This document shows, in pieces, positions 55,403 through 64,000 of a DNA stretch of 64,000 nt. The notes under the pieces were generated by a model that saw only the letters and a program-made list of their open reading frames with translations, made no database searches and was not told where the DNA came from. Both the position numbers and the translations under genes were made by a program. The stretch is taken from assembly GCA_037893225.1 (NCBI GenBank), contig JAZGUH010000112.1, forward strand, positions 558,001 through 622,000, given 5' to 3'. Each line of letters begins with the position of its first letter. Positions within the stretch are counted from its first letter, which is position 1. Source of the DNA: Hippasteria phrygiana (lineage: Eukaryota; Echinodermata; Asteroidea; Valvatida; Goniasteridae).

Positions 55403-56465
55403 TTGTCGGAATATTGTTGAGTGTTTTCCATTTCTGAAATGACTTCAAAGTTTCAAGAAAAAAAGGGGTAGTAGTTACGTAGTACGTAAATCTTCCTTCA
55501 ATCAAAGACCATTGTGGCATATATGATGCCTTGGAGATTCATTGACATGATATGAAATTTCTAATCGAGTATTAGTTTTTTTTATACAGTAATGATTGAT
55601 GAGAGTAAGCACTGTCAGGACTATACCATTTTAAATTCTGTTTATCAAAATGTGCCGTCTGCAAGGGAAATTTAACATACATGGAAGTCGCATGACTTAT
55701 TTTTAAGTAATTACAATTTACATGAAAAATCGTCAAAAGTCATGATTCCTGTTTTTGTCAAAATACTGTAGTTTAAAGCATATTTCATTCCAAATACCTG
55801 GTTTGCTTTTGTGTTGAGACCATTAAAAAAAAAATAAATAAATAAAAATAGTGTAAGCTACATATGATTTTACAGCTCTATTCGAAAACCAAAATATCGT
55901 AGAACAGTAATTTGTTTTCACCATTACAAAGCTTACATTATATATTTAATTATGGAATAGAAATCTTAATTTTCAAAATATCCAACTTATGTCTGATTTC
56001 GCTTGCTGGTGCAACAAATAGTCGTTTTGTGTTCTTGATTCATCATTGGAGGGGTTGCAATTTGAGCGCACAGTGCGCCACCAATGTTGAATATTTACAG
56101 AGTTCACACCTCATCATTCAGATGCAGTACCAATGTACAATTTTTAAGAGGACTGTGAAAACCGAAAAAAATGAATTGAACATTGCTCTTCAGTCATGTA
56201 GCCATATTTTGTGCTTAAGAGTCGACTGTACAGATTCATGATGTTATTAACGCTTTCTCAGACTAAGCAGAGTTGATTCAAGGCCTATAAGATAAGGCTG
56301 TGGCTACACACGTCTATGGTAGTGGCTGCAGCCACTTCCCATAGACTCGTGTGTAATTTCAAGCCGTAGCCAAGTAATTCGGACACGACCTAATGGTAAT
56401 GTTCCCCTGCAAGTAGTGCCACAGTCTGTCAAAAATTGTCAAGTAAAATTGAATACATTTTCGAT
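55403..56465. other. LAP3-MED28 intergenic stretch, no gene recognised
   Basis: AT-rich sequence with AATAAATAAATAAAA near 55829-55845, which could serve as a late LAP3 polyadenylation signal. No exon-like frame with domain content. Confidence 0.5.
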
Positions 56466-56712
56466 GTGAACAAAGAAAACTGGCAGGAGCGGGATTCGAA
56501 CCTGCGACCGCCGGAATACCGAACCAGCGTTCTACCAACTGAGCCTATCTAGTCTCAGTGCAAGTCAAAAGTTAAGAACTAGTGCCCGAACAAAACAAAC
56601 TGACAATTTGGAAGACCGCCAACATAGGATAAGATAGCTCAGTTGTTAGAGTGCCGGTACGGTATTCCGGAGGTCGCAGGTTCGAATGCCAGTTTTCTTT
56701 GTTCACTTTGAA
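56466..56712. mobile_element. Inverted pair of tRNA-derived heads, fuller copy
   Basis: Two tRNA-like units face opposite ways. The minus-strand unit (about 56472-56552) has GGCTCAGTTGGTAGAACG (A-box) and GGTTCGAATCC (B-box). The plus-strand unit (about 56636-56700) has TAGCTCAGTTGTTAGAGTG and GGTTCGAAT. Both end in CCAGTTTTCTTTGTTC. It lies between LAP3 and MED28. Confidence 0.78.
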
Positions 56713-57626
56713 AAAACCATATGTATCAGTAACAAGAACTTGGGAATCGTAATTTCACACTTCCAAATTTTTGGAACTAAATATGAAGTTCAATTGTCCT
56801 TTTTATTCTGACTGTTCACCTTCAAGGTAAACATTATATTCACTTTGCATTTGTCAACATGAAAAGCACTGAAAAATGCTTTTACATGTTTTACAGAAAT
56901 TACTCCCCACCCTCAGATTATATTAATGTATAAAGGATTAATGTGTAAATGAAAAGAAGAATTATAATAATAAAAAAATACAATTCAATCATGAACCAGT
57001 TTGACAATCTTGTCTGTTGTCCTGTGTATTCTCATCTTTTATTAGACAACTGGTGCACAAGGACCTTGGTTTGGTATGGGGAAATTCAGCATCAACGGGA
57101 GTCTTATTAAAATCTGCTATGTCTATGTTTTGAGGGTGTATCGGCCTGAAAAATACATTTCTAATTAGGCATTGCACAAGACAAACCGATTGAAGATATG
57201 TAACAGAAGTTTCAAATTGAATTTGGTAGTGGGATAATTTTTTACAGGATATCAATCTTCATTTCAAAAATTCTTCAGTGGGGAAAATCTTTTATATGTC
57301 GCATTTTTCAGCTTGAAAATCCAACAAGATTACAGAATACAAGATAATTTCTCAAAGTTTCAGCTTACAGCCCTTATGCGAAGACATTTTGCATTTATAT
57401 TAAAAGGCTTTCCCCAAAACCAACAGAACACTGCAGTTTACAGGTTTTACATGTACTGAGATTAATGTCAGCCAAATGCCAGTATGTGTGCAACATGGGC
57501 TCTTGTTTAATTCCTGTATGAAAATGAACTAAACTGCTAACTGACTGGATTGACCTGAAATATACAAATCAACAAAATTAGCTAGCCTAATGTTTCAAAT
57601 TTAAGCAAGTTCTTAAAGGTAAATGA
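56713..57626. other. Intergenic stretch, no gene recognised
   Basis: A minus-strand frame of 88 codons (56989-57255) has no recognisable domain. The stretch may be MED28 3' UTR or plain intergenic DNA. Confidence 0.45.
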
Positions 57627-57659
57627 CCGTCATTTGCCTTTGAGAAAGAACTTGCTTAA
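57627..57659 (+). mobile_element. Short fragment of Penelope-like 3' tail
   Basis: About 32 bp reading CGTCATTTG, then CCTTTGAGAAAGAACTTGCT, nearly identical to the tail of the Penelope-like element at 45068-45095. No coding part adjoins it. It is a relic of a second, heavily truncated insertion or a sequence shared with another element. Confidence 0.5.
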
Positions 57660-57749
57660 ACTGGATAAGTTAAACTGACTGTCCACTGCGTGTTTCTATG
57701 TAACTGATAGGTAAGCCGAGGCAAGCTCTACTGTGGTCTGGTCACCAGT

Positions 57750-58405
57750 ATATGTGTGCACCCGGGTTCCCCCCGAGTACCCGACTGCTAATGTCAGGAA
57801 CCGGTTCCAGATTAAAGAATCGAGTACCCGTAACTGAAGTAACATATTCCTTAGTAATTTCTCAGACAATGTAAACAAGTTTTCAAATGTCATTTGTTGG
57901 GACTTTTCAAATATGAAAACCAGGTTATACAGGAATTCGCCGACGCCATTTTTTACAGTGGTGCCGCGCTCGCGTGCAGGCTGCCCGCGTTCTTTAATTT
58001 GAGTCGCGTGCCCATTTTGTCAAGTTGTAAACACCCTGTTGGTCGAAGCTGCGTCAAACGCGTGCGTCTAACATGCACGCGAGCGCCTCGCCACTGCAGT
58101 AAATGCTTCTAAATTTGGTCGCCGGATTAGTCTATATGATATGGAAATACAAAACAGATTAATGTTTGTGATGCTGCGAAATATGCAATTTACACCGTAA
58201 AGCTATAGAGCTCACTGTACACACTTTACATCTTGCTGCATTGATGTGGTAGTATTATTGTGTGGGCCTTTACAAACAATATGGACAGCAATTTGCAAGA
58301 TTTAATTTTTGGGATTGGCTCTCTTTAATGGGTACTTGGGTACCCCTGATTTTTTTTTTTAATCGGGTACCCAATTCCGTAGTACCCGCAAATGCACGCC
58401 CCTAA
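57750..58405. mobile_element. Probable hAT-like element (GTACCCG-rich ends)
   Basis: The left end region has GTGCACCCGGGTTCC and CGAGTACCCG. The right end has CGGGTACCCAATTCCG and GCACGCCCCTA. Inverted similarity is clear but the borders are vague. It lies in the LAP3-MED28 gap, about 175 bp from the MED28 stop. Confidence 0.5.
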
Positions 58406-58579
58406 TCACCACTGCTATACGTGGAAGGATTGTGGGTTCAAATCTCATTTGAGCTTTCCACAGAATTTCTTCCCTGACACTCAAAGAATCCTGAAAGCAC
58501 TGAAAGTATTGAGCATTGGGCACTGTTTAACAGTACAGGTAAAGAAAGCATGATGTACATCGGCCCGGGTGACGTCTCG

Positions 58580-61500
58580 TCACCTGCGATCAAAGCTGCC
58601 CCCAATACTTGACGCAGCATGCTCCAGGTGAGCCAGGGGCCCACTCAGCGGCGCCGGCTGGTGGGTAGGGAACCCCACCCCCCTGGGTCCCATCTGCCTC
58701 GGAGGCTGCTGCATTGCCTGCTGCTGCTGCTGCTGGTGCTGCTGTTGCTGTGCCGATGGTGGAACGCCGCTGTCCGATGGCTGGAGCATGGCTAACCACT
58801 TCTGGATGTTGTTCTGTTGTTGTTGGATCAGCGTCTCCTTGCGGTGGAGTTCCATCTTCAACTCCTCAATTTCCTTGGAAGGAAAAGAATTTGACATCAT
58901 TAACCCTAACTCCCTACATCATTTACTCCAACATTTAACCTGGATCCTACAATATCCCCTTCCAAAATCCTCCATTGCTTGTTACTGGGGATCACTGCCT
59001 GAATCCTGCAAAATCCTCCACTGGGTTTTGGATAAACACCCCATAACCTCAATCCTCTGAAATCATCCAGCACCAGATTGGGCCTGATGACCTGGATCCT
59101 CCATTTTCCTCCAGAGGCAAAATCCTCTGATGCTTCAACTTCCAAAGACCCTCAATCCTCCAAATTCCTCCATTTGGCAAAGAGGATTTTGGAGGATTTG
59201 TGAAGGTTAGGGTTAAATTTAGATGTTCTAATGTGACCTTGGGAACTTGGCTTGTGTATAAACGCTGTTTCATTGTGGGAGTTGTGAGACAAAAAAGTAG
59301 GAAAAAGTAGGCAAAAATAGGAATTTCCAGAAAAGAGTAGGAAAAGTAGGAATACTTGAAACTAAAATATTGAACACAGAACCGATAGGTGGGCTATCCA
59401 TAAAAGGGTCCATGACAAAATAGGGTTCCCAAGCCCCCTCCGTGTTAAGTTGTACAGATTTTTAAAAAATAATAATAAAATTGATCTTAAAAAAAAATTG
59501 GGATGTGTTCCCCCTTGTTGATAATTTCTTGTATTTGGTTCATGCCTCTCCTTTTTCTACCGGCAGTCTCCGCCCCTCACGTGTACACACCTCTTTTATT
59601 GGAAGCTCGGGTCGGGTGACGGATAGCATCTGCTGTCTCTGCAGGAAATAATTCTCCAGTTCCTTGGACACATCCAAGAATTGCTGCATTGACTGCTCAA
59701 CTCCTGATGGTGAAGCGAAATGAAATGAGTACGAAACCAAAAAGAAACCCTAAAGTTGTGAACCATAACTAAAAACCCTGTGTAAATAAAACAAAAATTA
59801 CACGATGTATGGTACACCATGGTCAATTTCTTTTGAGATTTAACATTTTAGTGTTGTGTTGCAATTACCCTCACAATAAAAAATTACTCAAGCCACGCAT
59901 CAGTACAATTAGGAGTCTTCAGATGTTCTTTTGATGTTGAGGAATTGCTTTTTTTGTACTGTTTTAAATCAAATCCTGATTTAATTGCAGATAAGCATTT
60001 CTATTCTGATTCATGGCTCTATCTGGAGGATTTTGTTTTAAGGAAAATAAAGTCGGAAATTGCATTTGGTCTGATTCCCATCTCGTGAATACAAAGTCAG
60101 AATGACAATGAAGGTATGAAACCAGACTAAATACATGTTCAGTGCCGTGCCCAGTCAAATAGCTACAAGTTAAATGAATCTGATGCCGGTTCGCAGTTAA
60201 AGGTGTGTACACGATTAGTAATCCTCCAAATGTTTGTTTACTGAATTATTACGAAATACCTTACTAGACTGTAAGTAAATAGCAGTCTCAAGCATTCTGT
60301 GAAATCATGGCACCTGGTGTGCTGTAGTTTTCAAGAAAAGTGGACATTTATATCGTTTTCCAACGATTGTCGGTCGACAATCGTTGGAAATAGTCTTGTT
60401 CCCCGACCTGATAATTCCCTGACGTCTATAAGTTGCTCCGTTTTGTCTAAAGTATGGTCAGGGAACCCAGATTTGTTTTCCTCTACGCAGACTACGGTTT
60501 TCTCAGCATCTATGCACACAAAACTCATAACAGCCATGAATGTACGTTCAAATGATGAATGCTATCTACTGCTGATAAACAACTTGCCCCAAATTACACA
60601 TTCAATTTTCTAGACTCCTATTTGAAACCACTAATGCCGGTTTCACACTATGCTCTTACCCAGTTAATTGCCGGGTTAACGAAAAATTCAACCCGGCAAT
60701 TACCCGGGTAATGTGGAGCGTTCCCACTACAATTCTCCGGGTTAGAAATTATCCGGGTTAACTGCCCCAAAACCCCACTTACCCGGGTAATTTCTAACCC
60801 TGCTCGCGAGGTGGGTTAACCCACCAATCTCGGGGTTAACGACGACCTTGAGACAATTCTCCAGGTTACCATCAGTAGTGTGAATGCTCGCCGGGTTTTC
60901 TTCTACCCGGGTAGGTACGTGGGTGGCCGTGGGTGCGTGCGCTTTGTCGTGTTTTATCGGCCAACTTTGCGAAGGTGACGTAATTTATTAGTACGGCCGC
61001 CGAGCTGGTACTTCGCCTTAATAAGTTTATTTTTACGTATACTTAATGAAAGGCACCAGTCTTCCGTAGATGATGCCTCGTCTTAATAAGTACATTTTAC
61101 ATACACTTAATGCAAGGCACCAGTCTAGACCGCACAGTTGAAGGATGACTAGACTTGAAATCAAGTCGGTAATTGGTCGGCATTAGTCCCACTGCACCAC
61201 CCCGCGTATTATAATACTTACTCCGCACTTTGCAGGGGTTACGTGTAGCGAGCGGTATAATAACATGTGGGAATGTTCGTGCAACCTTGGCCCCAAGATG
61301 CGTGTTTGTCGACTGTCCAATTACTGACCGGTATGAAGGAAAGAAGACATGTCAGAACTTCACGAAAGGCGGGCATATTATTGCGTACCGCGCTGGTAAA
61401 TGCGGCGCCTGCAGACAAAACACGACACTCACTGTCTAAACGACTTGTCTTCAAGTCTAAAGGATGACGCGTGCACGCTATGTACCAATGCTGATCAGAT

Positions 61501-63019
61501 TTTTTTCAATTTGCATTGCATGCTCTCGCGCCGCTCTCATGTCCCTCTTTTAAGCCGACGAAACAATGGCTAGGGCAGAGATCAAGCAATGCACATTCTC
61601 CGGGTTACCATTCGCATAGTGTGAATGCGGCTACAAGTTACCCGGGTGCGCGCTGAAGCGGGTAAGCAGAATTGCAGGGTTAATTTTGTAGTGTGAAACC
61701 GATTCTCCGGGTTAGTTTCTACCCGGGTAATGACAACTACCCGGGTAATAAATTACCCGGATAAGTTCAGAGTAGTGTGAAACCGGTAATACAGTACATC
61801 TTATACCTGTCCTTGTTTCTTGCGCATCCACAGCATTCAGGTGATCTTGGGCAATTAACGTTGAGAAGCATCCCTGTTTAAAAAGTGATTAAAAAATGGG
61901 AAGATTTTACTTTAATACCCCACTAAAATTGGTCAGGAACAGTAAAATCTTAGGAAAAAATAAGTGTCCATTCATGTCCACAATTGTGTAAAAAAGAACC
62001 TGGCATAAGCTCTAATTTTGAGACTTTTTGTGTTTTCTGTGTTAGATCTACATGTATGTTCTTGGCATAGGCCTACATGCACATGTTGTGTATAGTCACT
62101 CATAGTGTTCACAAACTGTGTTGACTTCTGCCACATTTTTACATGTGGGTCCGCGTTGGGCGTGGGTCCGCGTTGGGCGTGGGTCCGCGTTGGGCGTGGG
62201 TCCGCGTTGGGCGTGGGTCCGCGTTGGGCGTGGGTCCGCGTTGGGCGTGGGTCCGCGTTGGGCGTGGGTCCGCGTTGGGCGTGGGTCCGCGTTGGGCGTG
62301 GGTCCGCGTTGGGCGTGGGTCCGCGTTGGGCGTGGGTCCGCGTTGGGCGTGGGTCCGCGTTGGGCGTGGGTCCGCGTTGGGCGTGGGTCCGCGTTGGGCG
62401 TGGGTCCGCGTTGGGCGTGGGTCCGCGTTGGGCGTGGGTCCGCGTTGGGCGTGGGTCCGCGTTGGGCGTGGGTCCGCGTTGGGCGTGGGTCCGCGTTGGG
62501 CGTGGGTCCGCGTTGGGCGTGGGTCCGCGTTGGGCGTGGGTCCGCGTTGGGCGTGGGTCCGCGTTGGGCGTGGGTCCGCGTTGGGCGTGGGTCCGCGTTG
62601 GGCGTGGGTCCGCGTTGGGCGTGGGTCCGCGTTGGGCGTGGGTCCGCGTTGGGCGTGGGTCCGCGTTGGGCGTGGGGCGTGGGTCCAGCCGAGTGGACGG
62701 TAATTTATAAGCACTTATCCAGAACCACCAAACTGGAGTGCAGTGGAGGGCACTTGGGGGGTTGCTGGTCATTGTTGTTGCTCACTTGACCAGCAAGTCT
62801 TGATGGGAATCGCCATTGTATTTATTATTAGTAACTTTTTTTAATGTTAAATATCAATTTGAATTATTATAATTTATAATTTATATAACATAAACATAAC
62901 ATTACTTAACATTACATTAGTCTAAATCAGACAAAATGTTAAGACAATTCAGAGCACCATACCTGAAAAGCGGACTCCAGCTCGTCTACCAAATTCCTGT
63001 CATTACTGGAATTAGCCAT
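58580..63019 (-). CDS. MED28: Mediator of RNA polymerase II transcription subunit 28
   Basis: Four exons in coding order: 62963-63019, 61807-61873, 59591-59703, 58580-58873. They join in phase (GT-AG) to 176 residues; human MED28 has 178. Landmarks are NLVDELESAFQ in exon 1, CFSTLIAQDHLNAVD in exon 2, MQQFLDVSKELENYFLQ in exon 3, and EIEELKMELHRKETLIQ followed by a C-terminal PLAHLEHAASSI in exon 4. These match the MED28 coiled-coil core. MED28 belongs to the Mediator head module and acts in the nucleus. Human MED28 has a Pro/Gly-rich N-terminus, which is nearly absent here. Instead a Gln-rich stretch (about residues 115-135) sits between coiled coil and C-terminus. The gene lies tail to tail with LAP3 and head to head with a gene starting at 63266. 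Intron 1 holds a 31-copy minisatellite. Confidence 0.94.
58900..59216. mobile_element. TTAACCCTAA-type TIR element next to the MED28 exon 4 acceptor
   Basis: Ends TTAACCCTAAC and GGTTAGGGTTAA. It starts 25 nt from the AG acceptor (58874-58875) of MED28 exon 4 and rests on a series of AATCCTCCA-like internal repeats. Confidence 0.72.
59945..60095 (+). mobile_element. SINE tail fragment
   Basis: AAATCAAATCCTGATTTAAT, CTGATTCATGGCTCT and GGAGGATTTTGTTTTAAGG align with the tail of the SINE at 22064-22300. The tRNA-like head is missing. It lies in MED28 intron 2. Confidence 0.65.
60195..60395. mobile_element. GTGTACAC-type element, left half only
   Basis: Starts TTAAAGGTGTGTACACGATT and follows the family through the CAACGATTGTCGG hairpin, then stops. 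It lies in MED28 intron 2 (between exons 2 and 3). Confidence 0.72.
60635..61795. mobile_element. CCGGTTTCACAC-ended ~1.16-kb element
   Basis: Ends GCCGGTTTCACACTA and TAGTGTGAAACCGGT, with many TTACCCGGGTAA-type palindromes in both terminal regions and TAGTGTGAAT at inner positions. The interior (about 60960-61600) has short frames with no known domain. It lies in MED28 intron 2. Confidence 0.78.
62145..62671. repeat. 17-bp minisatellite, 31 perfect copies (MED28 intron 1)
   Basis: The unit GTGGGTCCGCGTTGGGC is repeated exactly 31 times (527 bp) with no visible change, then decays into GTGGGGC and GTGGGTCCAGCCG. Each unit has two CpGs. Long open frames on both strands arise only because 17 bp is not a multiple of three and the unit lacks stops. 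Confidence 0.97.
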
Positions 63020-63265
63020 TACAGAGAATACTTCGTCCAGGAATTAAGAAAATGACATTTAATTTTGGAAACTGCGCTTGGGTTTTGGGGTTCACGTACC
63101 GAGCTAGACCAATCTGAACAATTGGTGGCGCTATAACACTTTGGCGGTGACGAACTTCGGTCTGGTAACCAGTTACGCAATCCTATTTCCAATGCGGAGC
63201 GTGTCAAAGTATTGAACCCAACTCGACTCTACGGGAGCTAGCTGGAGGCAGCAGCGAAGACGATC
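63020..63265. promoter_or_regulatory. Probable divergent promoter between MED28 and the right-edge gene
   Basis: 246 bp between the MED28 start codon and a plus-strand ATG. It contains GGTGGCGCTATAACACTTTG and other GC-richer stretches but no clear TATA box. Inferred from gene arrangement. Confidence 0.4.
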
Positions 63266-63302
63266 ATGGCATTAGCTGGAAGGATATTGGCCCGAAATTT
63301 GG
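63266..63302 (+). CDS. Probable first exon of an unidentified gene (mitochondrial presequence-like)
   Basis: The ATG at 63266 opens MALAGRILARNLG and meets a GTAAAC donor at 63303. A possible second exon starts at 63732 after TTAG. It would continue in phase with CQRSVGFMPISSVSLNISTK, but I found no convincing donor for it before the window ends. Together they are Arg/Ser/Leu-rich without acidic residues, typical of a matrix-targeting presequence. The 246-bp head-to-head spacing from the MED28 start suggests a shared promoter. The mature protein is outside the window and I cannot name it. Confidence 0.35.
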
Positions 63303-63917
63303 GTAAACTAACGTAGAATTCAAAAGTGCACTTGTTTTTGATATGCTGCTTTTATAAGGAGACATTGTAGCACATTTTATTGTTGAATTTATGTCTGTTC
63401 ATTCTATTTTCTACTTGTAGTTGTGTATGTTTCCTACCTCCATAGGATAGCTAAAATTAAAAAGACTAGGATTAGAAAAAAAATTTCAAATAAATGTTGT
63501 ACATTTGGTTTTGATGTGGTTTTGAAGAGAAAGTCATAAAAAAACGATTTGATTCAAGTTTGGATTTCATCGGATATTGCAAAGCCAAGAAAAATTGATT
63601 TAAAGCGGGGATTTTTTGGTCCCTGAACTACGTGTACGTTTAAATGCAGAGTAAAGTTAGCTTGAAAATTCCAGCTCTAGGCTCATGTGAGATTCGCCGT
63701 TTAACGTTAGAGCTGGAAATACTTGTATTAGGTTGCCAGCGGTCGGTTGGTTTTATGCCGATATCTTCCGTTTCCCTGAATATATCAACCAAACGTGGAA
63801 CTACCACGGCTGCTGGCAATCAGACTTGCTCTCCAATTAATCCAATTAAAGGATTTAAAGAATTAAATGATTCAACGTCTATGTACTCTGCACCCCATCA
63901 ATACGGTGTACACTCTT

Positions 63918-64000
63918 TAACCCTCACCCCCTAGGCATTTTTTTTTACTAGGAAGTGTCCTCAACTTGTCAAAATCTAACACTGTGCAGTATACATGTCT
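63918..64000. mobile_element. TTAACCC-type TIR element, cut by window edge
   Basis: Starts TTAACCCTCACCCC and shares CTAGGCA, TTTTTACTAGGAAGTGTCC and CACTGTGCAGTATAC in inverted order with the copy at 40069-40309. Confidence 0.65.

Noticed and set aside
56989..57255. 88-codon minus-strand frame as a small gene
   Set aside because: No recognisable domain or splice signals. It may be MED28 3' UTR.
62145..62671. CRISPR-like array
   Set aside because: Units are directly adjacent with no spacers, and the window is eukaryotic.
61972..62789. Long open frames of up to 266 codons on both strands over 62145-62671
   Set aside because: They are a by-product of 31 perfect 17-bp units lacking stop codons. 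All show the same 17-residue repeat, and they lie in MED28 intron 1.

Overview
This is a eukaryotic (animal) genomic window: its genes are split by GT-AG introns, and most of the rest is interspersed DNA transposons, SINEs, one Penelope-like retroelement and tandem repeats. Three genes are recognised from their spliced products: a vinculin-family gene (minus strand, 12 exons seen, 3' end outside the window), LAP3 leucyl aminopeptidase (plus strand, 13 exons, complete) and MED28, a Mediator subunit (minus strand, 4 exons, complete). A fourth gene probably starts at the right edge. LAP3 and MED28 are also neighbours on human chromosome 4, which supports both calls. The many snap-back transposons and 5S/tRNA-derived SINEs, and a giant fold-back element like the TU elements described from sea urchins, make a marine deuterostome (perhaps an echinoderm) my best guess. 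That is inference, not proof.

Layout. 1-23,723: vinculin-family gene, its introns packed with hAT-like, TTAA-flanked, mariner-like and snap-back elements. 23,724-24,048: a 325-bp divergent promoter shared with LAP3, with a YY1-like motif over the LAP3 start codon. 24,049-54,528: LAP3. Intron 1 carries a 13.5-kb fold-back element (24,645-38,146) flanked by a perfect 9-bp target-site duplication. Its long inverted arms are mostly tandem ~213-bp monomers, and the right arm holds about five copies of an 865-bp higher-order unit. LAP3 intron 6 carries a 5'-truncated Penelope-like element with an open RT plus GIY-YIG frame, inserted into an older TIR element. 54,529-58,579: the gap between the convergent LAP3 and MED28. 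58,580-63,019: MED28, with a perfect 31-copy, 17-bp minisatellite in intron 1. 63,266 onward: a likely divergent gene encoding a presequence-like N-terminus.

The host genes do not form one pathway. Vinculin is a cytoskeletal adhesion protein, LAP3 a peptidase and MED28 a transcription cofactor. The strongest unusual signals are the giant fold-back element with its higher-order tandem arms, several nested insertions whose empty sites can be worked out from within the window, and elements lying within about 25 nt of splice sites.
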